A DNA stretch of 64,000 nt from Stutzerimonas stutzeri (GTDB taxonomy: Bacteria; Pseudomonadota; Gammaproteobacteria; Pseudomonadales; Pseudomonadaceae). The notes under the pieces were generated by a model. That model was given only the letters and a program-made list of their open reading frames with translations. It was not told where the DNA came from and ran no database searches. The translations under genes were made by a program, and so were the position numbers. Where the stretch lies: assembly GCF_000219605.1 (NCBI RefSeq), contig NC_015740.1, positions 3,658,001 to 3,722,000 of the forward strand. Reading direction: 5' to 3'. This document shows positions 16,389 to 27,000 of the stretch, piece after piece (within the stretch, counting starts at the first letter, position 1; the number at the start of each line of letters is the position of its first letter).

Positions 16389-16943
16389 ATGTCCGATGCT
16401 CAAAGCAGCACGAATCAGTGGTTCTATGAGGAAAAAGGTGAACGCAAGGGCGGCGCCAGCGAACAGGAGGTGATAGAGCTGATTCGCGCAGGCCGCCTCG
16501 GCTATGGTAGCTCCGTGTGGACACATGGCTTTACCGAGTGGACGAAGCTGGAAAACACCCCGCTGCGGCAACACCTGCAGCACACCCCGCCACCGCTGGT
16601 TGGCAGCCAGGTGAACAACACCCTAGTCTGGGTGCTCGCCTTCGCGCCCATCATCGGCTACTTGATGGAGTGGTTCGTCGCAGGCGCCATCAATGGTAGC
16701 GAGGCAGCAGCAGTACGAGCGATGGAAAACGCCAGTTACTGGTACATCACGCTAGCGTTCAACCTGCTGCTGTCCTTCTTCGACGAGAAGCGCCTGCAAA
16801 AGGCCGGGCACAATACCAGCCGCTTCCGAGGCTGGGCCTGGCTGGTGCCGGTGTACCTGTATCAGCGCGCCAAAAACCTACAGCAGAACCTGGCCTACTT
16901 CGTTGTCTGGCTGGTGTGTTTTGCGCTGGTTCTTCTGGCCTGA
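16389..16943 (+). CDS. GYF_2 (DUF4339)-domain membrane protein
   Basis: The 184-residue protein has an N-terminal GYF_2 domain (QWFYEEKGERKGGASEQEV, then GYGSSVWTHGFTEWTKL). Such domains usually recognise proline-rich partners. Two to four hydrophobic segments follow (LVWVLAFAPIIGYLMEWFV; ITLAFNLLLSFF; FVVWLVCFALVLLA). The ATG is eight bases after the IS21 end. Joining across the insertion restores GAGGAGTGAGTCG before the ATG, so the IS has removed the native ribosome site and promoter link. The protein frame is intact but expression is probably altered. A 40-codon gene follows. Confidence 0.7.
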   Translation: MSDAQSSTNQWFYEEKGERKGGASEQEVIELIRAGRLGYGSSVWTHGFTEWTKLENTPLRQHLQHTPPPLVGSQVNNTLVWVLAFAPIIGYLMEWFVAGAINGSEAAAVRAMENASYWYITLAFNLLLSFFDEKRLQKAGHNTSRFRGWAWLVPVYLYQRAKNLQQNLAYFVVWLVCFALVLLA

Positions 16944-16955
16944 CGGAGCCCTCTC

Positions 16956-17078
16956 ATGTTCAAAAATCTTCTTGCTACTGTAGGCCTGGCCGTCGTGCTT
17001 AAGGCCGCCTTTGAACACTACCGCGAGTTTCGGGAGTTGAAGCGCGAAAAGCAGGGCCGCAGGGAACCGACCACCTGA
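16956..17078 (+). CDS. 40-residue single-helix membrane peptide
   Basis: A short ORF starts with an ATG after CGGAG, 12 bases behind the GYF-domain gene. It encodes a hydrophobic helix (LLATVGLAVVLKAAF) and then a strongly charged tail (YREFRELKREKQGRREP). The pattern suits a small inner-membrane peptide with a cytoplasmic basic tail, possibly a partner of the GYF protein. The evidence is the ribosome site, spacing and helix pattern only. Confidence 0.45.
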   Translation: MFKNLLATVGLAVVLKAAFEHYREFRELKREKQGRREPTT

Positions 17079-17153
17079 ATGACCGCGAGCCTGCACCGCT
17101 CCACTGGCGGCGGCAGCTAAATGGCAGTGTCGATATTCACAAATAATGACTGG

Positions 17154-17176
17154 GGTTCATCTGATTGAGATGAACC
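17154..17176. repeat. Perfect inverted repeat in an intergenic gap
   Basis: GGTTCATC, seven bases, GATGAACC forms an 8-bp hairpin in the 319-base gap between the 40-residue gene and the HNH gene. No T-run follows, so it could be a regulator site or a weak terminator stem. I see nothing else in this gap. Confidence 0.4.
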
Positions 17177-17397
17177 TCATGCATCGCCGTAGGCTGACGT
17201 TAACGGATCCCCCCCATATCAGCCAATAGAGCCATGACTTTTCGCCCGGAAACCAGTTCTATGCCTTGAGCATATCGCTCCAACTGTGCGCTGTGTGTTG
17301 ACGCCTCATTCCGTAGAGTTTGCATGAACTCAACGGAGCGCCTGGTAGAATCCACCACTACACTCCAGTGCACGTTAAACCTCACAAGGGAGCCACA

Positions 17398-18168
17398 ATG
17401 GCTATCAAATATCGTGTAATTCACACGACCTGCCCTTGGAGAAAGGCCCAGCACTCGTCCCTCCAAAAAGCTATAGACGGGCCGGATGGAGCAAAGAATC
17501 TTCTTCGGAATATAGGCCGTGTTGGCCAAAAGTGGCAGAAATATGGTCCAGTGTCCTGCATCTTTGTATGGGACGAGAATCGTGATCCGGGCTACGCCTT
17601 CCGCCTTAAGCCGGGCTCCAGCTATGAGATTGAAATGGCGACCGTGGCCCGTCACCTACTTGAGCATCACGACCGGGAAAAGAGCTGCCCCGCATCCGAA
17701 ATTGAAGCCTACTTCTCACGCCCTCAGCATTCTCATTCGGCAACCGACCAGGACACACCAAGTAATACAACCAAGACCGAAAGCACCGGCATCGTAGGAG
17801 AACAACTTCTCGCACAAACTATTTTTCCAGATGAATTACCTGATGATGCATCTCATGTGGAGGGGCTAGCGCGTTCTGTTCTCGTTAATACTTACGAGCG
17901 TAGCGAATCAGCTCGCAATATATGCATCAATCATCACAAACCGATTTGTAAGGTATGCACCTTAAACTTTGAGGAAAAATACGGAGAAATCGGACGTGGT
18001 TACATTCATGTTCACCACATAGTGCCGATCTCCGCGATCGGAAAGCAATACCAAGTCGATCCTATCAACGACTTGGTACCGGTCTGCCCGAACTGCCACG
18101 CCATGCTTCATTGGCGAAACCCGCCACTCTCCATTGAGGAGTTGCGGATAAAGTTAAATGACAGCTAA
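17398..18168 (+). CDS. HNH endonuclease-like protein
   Basis: The start ATG at 17398 follows AAGGGAG. The 256-residue protein ends with a zinc-bound HNH nuclease domain: CKVC at about residue 183, HVHHIVP at about 205, then CPNCHAMLHW. The N-terminal 120 residues are unrecognised and contain tryptophan-rich segments (GQKWQKYGPVSCIFVW). C-terminal HNH domains behind a variable recognition region are common in modification-dependent restriction enzymes. It stands alone with no methyltransferase nearby, which favours recognition of modified or foreign DNA. It converges with recD. Target unknown. Confidence 0.75.
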   Translation: MAIKYRVIHTTCPWRKAQHSSLQKAIDGPDGAKNLLRNIGRVGQKWQKYGPVSCIFVWDENRDPGYAFRLKPGSSYEIEMATVARHLLEHHDREKSCPASEIEAYFSRPQHSHSATDQDTPSNTTKTESTGIVGEQLLAQTIFPDELPDDASHVEGLARSVLVNTYERSESARNICINHHKPICKVCTLNFEEKYGEIGRGYIHVHHIVPISAIGKQYQVDPINDLVPVCPNCHAMLHWRNPPLSIEELRIKLNDS

Positions 18169-18215
18169 AGATTCATCTTGCTCCATCACAAAGCGTTATG
18201 GTGCAGGCTCGATAT

Positions 18216-20345
18216 CTACATTATCCCGCCCACTACTGATGTCAGTGATCCTGCCTGCCCTACTCGTTGAGCCAGCGCCTCGTGCAGTTGCAATGCCAAG
18301 CCGCTGGTGCGCTGCACGTTGCGCTCTACCGCGCCTTCAAACACACCTGGTTGAGTCTCGGCCAGGCTGAACCACTCCCTGGCGCGGGTGATCGCGGTGT
18401 ACAGCAGCTCCTTGGTCAACACCGGGTTCAGCGCATCAGGCAACACCAGCGCGGTGTGGTTGAACTCCGACCCCTGGGACTTGTGCACCGTCATGGCGAA
18501 CACCGTTTCCACCTCCACCAACCGGCTCGGCAGCACGAAGCGCACGCCGCCACTGCCGTCATTACGCGGGAAGGCCACGCGTAGGGCCAACGCACCCTCT
18601 GGTCCAAGCACACATAGCGCGATGCCGATATCGCCGTTCATAAGGTTCAGGCTGTAGTCGTTGCGCGTAACCAGCACTGGGCGCCCTTCGTACCAACCGT
18701 GGTCGCTGCTCAGCAAGCCGCGCCGACGCAACTGCGTGGCCACGCGCTGGTTCAGGCCCTCGACGCCCCAAGGCCCCCGACGCAATGCACACAGCAGGCG
18801 GAAACGGTCGAATGCAGACAACACCTTGCCCGCCCAGTCGGCCCAAAGCTGGCTATCCCACGGTGTGTCGGGTGCGGGGCGCAGGTCGCGCAGTTGCTCC
18901 AGATAATGCCGGTAGCCGGGGGCGTTGCGGTTACCATCGATGGCCAGGTCGGTGAGTGCAGCATCCTGCTCACCACGCACCAGCAGGTTGAAAAGCTGCT
19001 CCGAAGGCTGCTCCAGCACACGCCGTGCTTCGTCGGCGTGTTTGTGGTTGATCAGCTTGGCCAGACGCCCGATGCCCTTCTGCGGGTCGAAACGCCACGA
19101 GCGACGCAGCATCACGGTCTGCTGCGCCAATGGGTCACCGGCGTCTGCGGCCATCTGCAACTCGGGGTCGAGCAGGGCTTCACTGCTGTGGGTGCTCAGC
19201 CACTGGGCGGTTTGCACGTTGTAGCCGCCTTTTTCAGCCTCGCGGCACAAGTCGCCCATCACGGAACCGGCTTCCACCGAAGCCAACTGGTCCTTGTCGC
19301 CCAGCAGAATCAACCGCGCCGCATGGGGCAAGGCGTCCAGTACGCAGGCCATCATTTCCAGGTCGATCATCGAGGCTTCGTCAACCACCAGCACATCCAG
19401 CTCAAGCGGTTTGTCGCGCTGGTGAATGAAGTTGCGCGAGTTCGGGCGGCTGCCCAGCAAGCGGTGCAGGGTGGACACATCCGTGGGGATCTCGGCGCGC
19501 ACCGCATCACTGACCGGCAACGCCCTCACCTCCTTGCCGATGGACTCAGACAACCGCGCAGCCGCCTTGCCGGTCGGGGCCGCCAGGCGAATGCGCAGCG
19601 GCTTGCCGCTATCGACCGCCGGCGTTTGCAGCAAGCCCAGCAAGCGCACCACCGAGGTGGTCTTACCGGTGCCTGGGCCGCCGGTGATGATGCTGAAATT
19701 GCCACGGGCCGCCAGCGCGCAGGCAATTTTCTGCCAGTTGCTGCCCTGCGCGCGCTCGGCTTCGGAAGGCGGTGGGAACAGTTCGTCGAGGCGGCTGGCG
19801 AGGTTGTCCGGGGTGCCTGGCGCCACACCCAAGCGTGCACTCAAGGCTTGGGCAATGCTGCACTCGTAGTTCCAATAGCGGCGCAAGTACAGGCGCTGCC
19901 CCACCAGCACCAAGGGCCGCTCGGGCGCGTTCGGGCTGGCGTCGCGGTCCTCGACCATGGGGCTTGCGGCCAGCGCCTGGCGCCACTTCGCGGCGTCCAG
20001 GCCCTGCAACCATTGCGATGGAAGCGTGTTGCCCTGCTCACCTTCAGGTGGCAACGAGAGCACGAAATCCGGGGCGGCCAGGGTGGCAGCCAGGTCCAGG
20101 CAGGCGTGGCCACGGCCCAGTTGGTGGCTGGTCATCGCGGCAGCCAGCAGCACGCTGGCCTGGGCTTGAGGGTCTTGTTCGAGGATGAACTTGGCCAACG
20201 AACGATCCAGCGCACGCAGCCAGCCACGCGCCACCCAGGTATCGAGTTGCTGCAATAGCTCGCCATGGCTGGCTGCGCCGATGGGCACTACCACTTGCTC
20301 GCTATCGCCTTGGCTGGCGCTGAGTTGCTTGAGGGTCTGGCTCAT
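18216..20345 (-). CDS. recD: RecBCD helicase alpha subunit RecD
   Basis: The 709-residue SF1B 5'-3' helicase is the fast motor of RecBCD. Walker A is [15 protein letters not shown], Walker B VVDEASMIDLEMM, and the late helicase motifs are FAMTVHKSQGSEF and LLYTAITRARE. It is longer than the E. coli protein (608 residues), as is usual in pseudomonads. The start ATG overlaps the recB stop (ATGA), giving tight translational coupling in the order recC-recB-recD. Confidence 0.95.
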   Translation of the reverse strand: MSQTLKQLSASQGDSEQVVVPIGAASHGELLQQLDTWVARGWLRALDRSLAKFILEQDPQAQASVLLAAAMTSHQLGRGHACLDLAATLAAPDFVLSLPPEGEQGNTLPSQWLQGLDAAKWRQALAASPMVEDRDASPNAPERPLVLVGQRLYLRRYWNYECSIAQALSARLGVAPGTPDNLASRLDELFPPPSEAERAQGSNWQKIACALAARGNFSIITGGPGTGKTTSVVRLLGLLQTPAVDSGKPLRIRLAAPTGKAAARLSESIGKEVRALPVSDAVRAEIPTDVSTLHRLLGSRPNSRNFIHQRDKPLELDVLVVDEASMIDLEMMACVLDALPHAARLILLGDKDQLASVEAGSVMGDLCREAEKGGYNVQTAQWLSTHSSEALLDPELQMAADAGDPLAQQTVMLRRSWRFDPQKGIGRLAKLINHKHADEARRVLEQPSEQLFNLLVRGEQDAALTDLAIDGNRNAPGYRHYLEQLRDLRPAPDTPWDSQLWADWAGKVLSAFDRFRLLCALRRGPWGVEGLNQRVATQLRRRGLLSSDHGWYEGRPVLVTRNDYSLNLMNGDIGIALCVLGPEGALALRVAFPRNDGSGGVRFVLPSRLVEVETVFAMTVHKSQGSEFNHTALVLPDALNPVLTKELLYTAITRAREWFSLAETQPGVFEGAVERNVQRTSGLALQLHEALAQRVGQAGSLTSVVGGIM

Positions 20346-23300
20346 GCGCTGGCCTCCAGGTGTTGCCCCATGAAGAGTTGGTCAAGCTGCTCGATCAATT
20401 GCCGCGGTGGGCGTTCGAAGTGCAGGCCATGGGTGGGCGCCTGGTGCCCACGGATGAACAGGTACAACGCGCCACCCATGTGCTGGTCGTAGTCGTAGCC
20501 GGGCAGGCGCAGCTTGAGCTGGCGATGCAGGGCCAGCAGGTACAGGCACATCTGCAGGTCGTAGCGTTTGCCCAACATGGTTTCGGCCATGGCCTCGGCG
20601 GCATAGGCGCAGTCGGTACTGCCCAGCCAGTTGGACTTGTAGTCCGCCACGTAGTAGCGGCCCTCGTGCTCGAAGGTCAGGTCGATGAAGCCCTTGAACA
20701 TGCCGTTCAACTGGCTTGGGGCGAGCGCTGGCCGTGGCACGCCGCCCAAGGTGTGTTCACGCACCAGGGCATCGAGGCGCTCGACGCTCACGTTTTGGCT
20801 GGCGAACCAGAACTCCATCTCGACCTGGTAGGTGTCCAGCGCTGCGAGGGTGCATTGGGTGCCGTTGAAGCGCAGTGGCGCCTTCAGGTAGTGGCTGAGC
20901 CAGGCCGACAACGGGTCGATCCAGCGTTCCCAGCCACGCAGGTTGCAGCGCCGTGCCACGGCGTCGTGCAGGGCTTGCTCATCACTGGCGGCGTTGCCGA
21001 AGCCCTCATCGCCCGCCCACTCGAACAACCCGTGCAGGAAGGTGCCCGGCCCCGCCCCTCGGGGGAAGCCGTGAATGCCAACGCCGGCAGACGGGTTCTG
21101 CTCGTCGTCCTGCTCTTGCAGGTTGGCTTCTAGGGCAGTTGCAGGCTCTGGGGCGATGGGCGAAGTGGCGCCCACCAGGGTACGGTCGTCGGCGATCGCC
21201 AAGGCGGAGTAGCTGGCGATCCACCAATTGGCTGCCAGCGCATGCAGCGGGCGCAAGGCTGGGCCTGCGGTGGATCGGGCGGGCGCTGTGTGGACGGTTT
21301 GGGTGGGCGTGGGCGCCTTGCTCACGGCGATGTCGTCGCAGCCCTTTGCCAGTGCCTCGACCACTTCAGCCAGGCGCTCGGGCGCCACCTTGTTTTCGCC
21401 TGCCAGCAGGTAGCCCAGGCCCGACTTGTGCAGGTCGAGCGATTTTTCCCCGGTTTTAGCCACCTTGGGCGCCACGCAAATCCAGGTAGCGTAGCGGGCG
21501 CGGGTCAGGGCGACATACAGCAGGCGCATTTCCTCGCCCATGCGCTCATCGTCGGCCAGTTTCTGCGACGGCTTCGCCAACTCGCCTTTGCCCAATTCAA
21601 GCACCAGGCGGTATTGCTCACCCTGCTGCTCATGGAACATGGGCGGCGTTTTGCTGCGGCCATCCACCGGCCTGGCGCTGCACGCGAACGGCAACATCAC
21701 CAAGGGGTACTCAAGGCCCTTGGACTTGTGCACAGTCACCACCTTGATCAGGTCTGAGTCGCTTTCCAGGCGCAGAATTTCTTCTTCGCTCTGCGCCTCG
21801 ATCTGCTCGGCCAAGTGGCGAATCAGCGCGTGCTCGCCGTCCAGCTCAGTGGCGCTGCGTTGCAGCCATTCAGCCAGGTGCAGCAGGTTGGTCAAGCGAC
21901 GTTCGCCCTGCGCCTCGGCAAGCAACCGGGCCGGAACCTGGAAGGTCGCGAGCAGCTTACGCAGCATTGGCAGCACGCCTTGTTGCTGCCAATGCTGGCG
22001 AAACACGCGGAAGCACTGCACAAGCTCTTCCCAGCACAGCTCGTTCTGATTCAGGCGCTCCAGCGCCTGCCAGCCAAGGCCCACGCTGCGGGTTGCCAGT
22101 GCCGCACGCAGCAAGCGGTCACTGCTGGGTTGGGCGCAGGCCCGAAGGATGCACAGCAGGTCTTTGGCCTCTTCGCTTTCGAACACCGAGTCGCGGTCAG
22201 ACAAATAGACGCTGGCCAGTTTGCGACGTGCGAGGGCCTTGCGAATGGCTTCGGCTTCCGTGCGGCTGCGTACCAGAATGGCGATATCGGCGGGTTTGAG
22301 CTTGGTCAACTGGCCGTCGCTGCTGCGCAAGCCCGAGGGCTCGGGCGCACTACCGTCGAGCCAGGCCTGAATCGCCGAGGCGCACACCTCAGAGGCCTCG
22401 CGCAGGTACGTGGCGTTGTTGATGACGCCGTCGGTCTGCAGTTGCCAAAGAGTCAGGGCCTTCTGCTGTTCGCCCTCGATTTCCAGCACATCGCTGCGGC
22501 CTTTGGCGTCGACGCCCTTGAACGGCACCGGGTTCTGCCCGTCCTTGGCGAAGCGGAACGCCGCTCGCGGGTGCGCTTCGGCGAAGCTGAAACAGTGGTT
22601 GGCGGCATCGACCATAGCTTTGGTGGAACGGTAGTTGGTGCCCAGGGTGTAATGCCGGCCCTCGGTAGCCTCACGCGCCTTTAGGTAGGTGTAGATGTCG
22701 GCGCCACGGAAGGAATAGATCGCCTGTTTCGGGTCGCCGATCATGAACAGCCCGCAGTCGGGCAGGTTGTCGCCGATGCGGTAGATGGTGTCGAAGATGT
22801 CGTATTGAACCGGGTCGGTGTCCTGGAACTCGTCGATCAAGGCCACTGGGTACTGCTGGCGAATGGTCTGCGCCAGGCGCGGCCCAGATGGTCCTTGCAG
22901 CGCACGGCCGAGGCGATTGAGCAAATCGTCGAATCCGATCTGCGCCCGGCGCAGTTTTTCTTCCTCGAAGGCACCCTGCACTTCACGCAGTGCATGCAGC
23001 AGCAACTGCGCGCGAATGTCCTGCTTGGTGGCCTTGTGGTCGGCCAACGCATCGATGGCCTCGAACGCCAGGTGCCTGGGAATGCTGCCGCCCTTTTTTA
23101 GCTTGAAGCGGGTCTGCCCACACTTGAACACGTGGTCACAGGCTTCGCCGCCCTGGCTCCAGGCCTCGATGTTAAGCAGCATCCCGTCCAGAGTTTCGCG
23201 GCTCTTGGCGGGGTAGGAGTTACCGTTCAGCGAGGTGCGGGCCTCGTGCAGCATGGCCTCCAACGCTACGTTGTCCTTGGCCCACGCGGCGCGCGCCGAC

Positions 23301-24022
23301 GCTTCGAGCGCGGCGTACTTGGCATTCCAGTCGGCGGTTACCTGAAGCAAGGCATCCAGTTTCGCGGGTGCCGTGATCGATACACCCTCTTGCCGAAACT
23401 CGGCATCGGTACGCGACAGCAGCGGCGTCAATGCCTCGCGCAGCTCGACAGGGCTTTTGAAGCAATCCGTCACCACCTTGGCAAACTCGGGCGACACGCT
23501 ATAGAACTGCCGGCGCCAGTAGTCCCTGACCACTTCCTCGAGCAACTCGCGCTGGTCGGTTTCCAGTGTTTGGGTAAACAAGCTGCCGCTGTCGAAGGCG
23601 TGCTCGCGCAGCATCCGGTAGCACCATCCATGAATGGTCGAAACCGCCGCTTCGTCCATCCACTCGCTGGCCAACTGCAACCGCCGAGCACAGGTCGGCC
23701 ACTGGTCGGCGGGGTACTCGTCACGCAGTTTCACCAGCAGCGGGTCATGGGACGATTCGGCTGCCTGGAAGCACCGAGCAGCCTCGTTCAAGCGTGCGCG
23801 AATGCGGTCGCGCAGCTCTTGGGTGGCGGCGTCGGTGAAGGTCACTACCAAAATTTGCGGTGGCGTCAGCGCTTGCTTGAACGCCGCGTCGCCGCCATGG
23901 CCCAGCACCAGGCGCACATACAGCAAGGCGATGGTGAAGGTTTTACCGGTGCCCGCGCTCGCCTCGATCAAGCGGCTGCCGTGCAGGGGGAAACCGAGGG
24001 GGTTGAGGTTTTCCGCGGTCAT
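20342..24022 (-). CDS. recB: RecBCD helicase-nuclease subunit RecB
   Basis: This 1226-residue protein is a 3'-5' SF1A helicase with a C-terminal nuclease. Walker A IEASAGTGKTFTIALLY lies near the N terminus, VALIDEFQDTDPVQYDIF is motif II, VVTVHKSKGLEYPLV and LLYVALTRARY are later motifs, and YVADYKSNWLG is the DYK nuclease signature. I place the start at the ATG overlapping the recC stop (ATGA). The frame is open about 30 codons further but that stretch is recC sequence in another frame. RecB cuts linear DNA until a Chi site is met and then loads RecA. Confidence 0.95.
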   Translation of the reverse strand: MTAENLNPLGFPLHGSRLIEASAGTGKTFTIALLYVRLVLGHGGDAAFKQALTPPQILVVTFTDAATQELRDRIRARLNEAARCFQAAESSHDPLLVKLRDEYPADQWPTCARRLQLASEWMDEAAVSTIHGWCYRMLREHAFDSGSLFTQTLETDQRELLEEVVRDYWRRQFYSVSPEFAKVVTDCFKSPVELREALTPLLSRTDAEFRQEGVSITAPAKLDALLQVTADWNAKYAALEASARAAWAKDNVALEAMLHEARTSLNGNSYPAKSRETLDGMLLNIEAWSQGGEACDHVFKCGQTRFKLKKGGSIPRHLAFEAIDALADHKATKQDIRAQLLLHALREVQGAFEEEKLRRAQIGFDDLLNRLGRALQGPSGPRLAQTIRQQYPVALIDEFQDTDPVQYDIFDTIYRIGDNLPDCGLFMIGDPKQAIYSFRGADIYTYLKAREATEGRHYTLGTNYRSTKAMVDAANHCFSFAEAHPRAAFRFAKDGQNPVPFKGVDAKGRSDVLEIEGEQQKALTLWQLQTDGVINNATYLREASEVCASAIQAWLDGSAPEPSGLRSSDGQLTKLKPADIAILVRSRTEAEAIRKALARRKLASVYLSDRDSVFESEEAKDLLCILRACAQPSSDRLLRAALATRSVGLGWQALERLNQNELCWEELVQCFRVFRQHWQQQGVLPMLRKLLATFQVPARLLAEAQGERRLTNLLHLAEWLQRSATELDGEHALIRHLAEQIEAQSEEEILRLESDSDLIKVVTVHKSKGLEYPLVMLPFACSARPVDGRSKTPPMFHEQQGEQYRLVLELGKGELAKPSQKLADDERMGEEMRLLYVALTRARYATWICVAPKVAKTGEKSLDLHKSGLGYLLAGENKVAPERLAEVVEALAKGCDDIAVSKAPTPTQTVHTAPARSTAGPALRPLHALAANWWIASYSALAIADDRTLVGATSPIAPEPATALEANLQEQDDEQNPSAGVGIHGFPRGAGPGTFLHGLFEWAGDEGFGNAASDEQALHDAVARRCNLRGWERWIDPLSAWLSHYLKAPLRFNGTQCTLAALDTYQVEMEFWFASQNVSVERLDALVREHTLGGVPRPALAPSQLNGMFKGFIDLTFEHEGRYYVADYKSNWLGSTDCAYAAEAMAETMLGKRYDLQMCLYLLALHRQLKLRLPGYDYDQHMGGALYLFIRGHQAPTHGLHFERPPRQLIEQLDQLFMGQHLEASA

Positions 24023-27000
24023 TGGTCGCTCCCTGCGTCGGTCGGGGTGAAGTGGCCGAACAAGCCGCCATACAAGCGCTTGGCCCAGGCTGGGAACTGG
24101 CCGCTTGCGCACAGTTGGTCGAAGTCGGGGTAAGCCCGCCGCTGGGCGAACGAGCGCTGCACCTCGCCCTCGACCGTGTAGCTACCTTCGTAGGTTTCAC
24201 GCGCCTTGGCGTAGGCCGCCTCGCCGTTGTCACTGTTCTCCCCGCCCGCAGCCAACCAGACGAAAGCACTTTTGCAGGCCACCGGCAGCGGCTCCTTCAT
24301 GCCCGCCACCCAGGCTTCGAGCAGCGCTTGCAACTGTTGCTGCGCCTGTTGCGCGGGCACTGGCTGGAACACCACGTCCCCATTCAAGCCCACCAGAATC
24401 GTCGTGCAGGCAGGCCCGTTCAACTGCAACGCCAGGTGCCGCAACCAAGGCCGCACCAAGTGGTGCCAGCAATAGCTGTCGTCGGTGCACAGCTTTTTGC
24501 TGTCCAGTTGCAGGTAGGCTCGCTCATCCAACGCATTGCGGCGAATGCCACCCAGCCAGTCCTTGAGGCCGGGAAGCTCGTCGGTGGCGTCGATAACGGC
24601 AGCGCTCTGGCCCTCTTCCAGCTCAGGCCAGGCTTGCAGTTGCGCGTGGTAGCGCGCCAGCAGGCCCGGCATCGGCCCCACCAGCGCCGAGGCGCTCAAG
24701 GTGCCGAAGCCGCCCAGCGGCAAGGCGCCCTCGCGTTGCAGGCGCTGCACTTGCAGGCCCAGTTCGGTCGCGGCCTGTTCGGGGTCGTACGCCTCCTCTA
24801 CCCAGCGCTTTAGCGCCTGGGTGAGCCTGTCCTGGTGCTGCCAGTTTTCCAGGCCATCGAGCTGGAAGGCTTCGTCATCGCGGTTGACCAACTCGTCGTC
24901 ATCGAAATTGACCTTCAAGCGCTGGGTGAAGAAGGCGCCCACCGGGTCGCGTACGAACTCGGAAAGTTGGCGCAGGTTCAACGGTGTGTCCTGAACCGGC
25001 GCGGGCAAGCGCTCGCCTTCTGGCTGCAAGGCATGTTCGTCGTGCACCTCGCGCCACTCGCTGGAATAGGTGAACAAGCCATCAGGCCCCGGCTGGTTAG
25101 CGAAGTACGCGGCGCTGAAGGGTTGTAGCGGGTGCTCCTGGGTCAGTGCGGGCAGCAACGGTTGGCCGCTGGCCGAGCGCCAGCCGTTGGCCAGGTGGTC
25201 GCGTAGCTGGCCGATCAGCACCGAGGGCACGCGCTCGCTGTTGTCGCGAATATTACGGCCCACCCAGCTCACATACAGTTGCTTGCGAGCCGAGAGCAGG
25301 GCTTCGAGCAGCAGGTAGCGGTCATCTTCACGTCGCGACCGGTCACCTGGGCGATAGTCGTTGCGCATCAGGTCGAAATCGACCGGCGATTGCTGGCGCG
25401 GGTAATCGCCATCGTTCATGCCCAGCAGGCAAACCACCTTGAACGGAATCGCCCGCATCGGCATCAGGGTGCAGAAGTTCACCGCACCGGCCAGAAAACG
25501 CTGCGACAAGCCACCGTCCTCGATGCCGCTGAGCCAGGCTTCGTGCACCACGCTCAGCGGCAGTGGCTGCGCGAACTGCGCCAGCTCGCAGGTGCGCAGC
25601 CAACCTTCAAGCAGCTTGAGCAACTGGTTGAGCAGCAACTCTTCGGCATCGCTCTCCGAGCGGAAGAACACCTTCAACAAGGCTTGCAGGCGCTCGGCCC
25701 ACTGCACGGGTGTGGCCGGTTGCTGAAGCTCCTGAAGAGCGACTTCCAAGTGGTCGAGCAAGGTCAGCAGCGGGCCGGCCAGGGCCGCTTCCAGCCCCGA
25801 CACTTCATCGTAGGGCTCGATGCCGTTGAGCTCAGGCCCACGCCCAACGGCGTAGCCCAGCAGCATGCGGCGCATGCCGAAGCGCCAGGTGTTCTGCTCC
25901 AGGCCCTGCGGCATACCCAGGCTTTCGCGCTGTTGGGCATCCAGCCCCCAGCGCACCCCGGCGCCCTCGATCCAGCGCTGCAGGGTCGGCACGTCCGCTT
26001 CGTTGATCGCGAAACGTGCGCGCAGGGCCGGCACGTCCAGCAGGTCGAGAATGTCGCTGGCAGCGAAGCGGCTGTGGGGCAGCTTGAGCAGGTGCTCCAG
26101 CGCGATCAGCAGCGGCTGGCGACCGCGTTGGCCTTGGTCGGACACGGTGAAGGGCAAGTAGCGCGGGTCGTGACGCGGCACCTGTCCGAACACCGCTTCT
26201 ATATGCGGGGTGTAGGCGTTGATGTCCGGCACCATCACGATCACATCGCGCGGGCTCAATTGTGGGTCGGCGCTGAAGCGGGCGAGCAGTTGGTCGTGCA
26301 GCACTTCCACTTCGCGCTGCATGCTGTGCACCACGTTAAAACGCAGCGAGCGGTCGGCACTAACCTCTACCGGGTCCCAGGTTTCGCGGCTTTCCGCCAA
26401 AGGGCGCAGTTCGAGAATGTCGCTTTGCAACTGGCCTAGCAGGGTTGTGGTATCCGGCTCGGTAAACAGGTCGATACGCCCGCCATTGAGGCCGTCGAGC
26501 AGGTGGCGATAGCTGCCGGGTTCGTCGTGCTGGTCGAGCAGGTTGATATAGTCGCGCCCCTGCTTGCCCCAGGCAGCGAGCAAGGCTTGGCCATGCTCGT
26601 TCGCTACGGTGCCAACCTCTCGGGCAGGCTGGCGACGGTAGTGGTGCGCCAGCAGGTCTTTATCGGCAACGATGTCGCCCCAGTGGTGGCGGCAAGGGTT
26701 GTGCACGCACAACAGCACTTGGCTGTAGCGGGAAAGCTCCTTCAGCGCTTCAAGCACTTGTGCGGGCATCGAGGAAATACCGAACACCACAACTCGGCGT
26801 GGCAGCCCCTTCGGCGCCTGGGCGGCGCTGCGCAGGTGGGCGACGAAGCGTTTGTGCACCCCAGCGCGGCTTTGCTCAAGCGCGCCTTCGCCTACGTCTG
26901 CCAGTACCTCGCGCCATAGCTGCGCCTGCCACAGGTTCGGCGCATCCAGCGGCTGCGCAGTGCCCTTGATGTGCCGCAGTTGATCGCGCCCGACAGCCCA

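Noticed and set aside
17200..17655. Minus-strand ORF of 151 codons across the HNH gene start
   Set aside because: It overlaps the HNH gene, which has a ribosome site and a recognisable domain; the antisense frame has none.
18699..20258. 519-codon open frame on the plus strand across recD
   Set aside because: It is the mirror of a clear RecD on the minus strand in GC-rich DNA, with no domain and poor protein composition.
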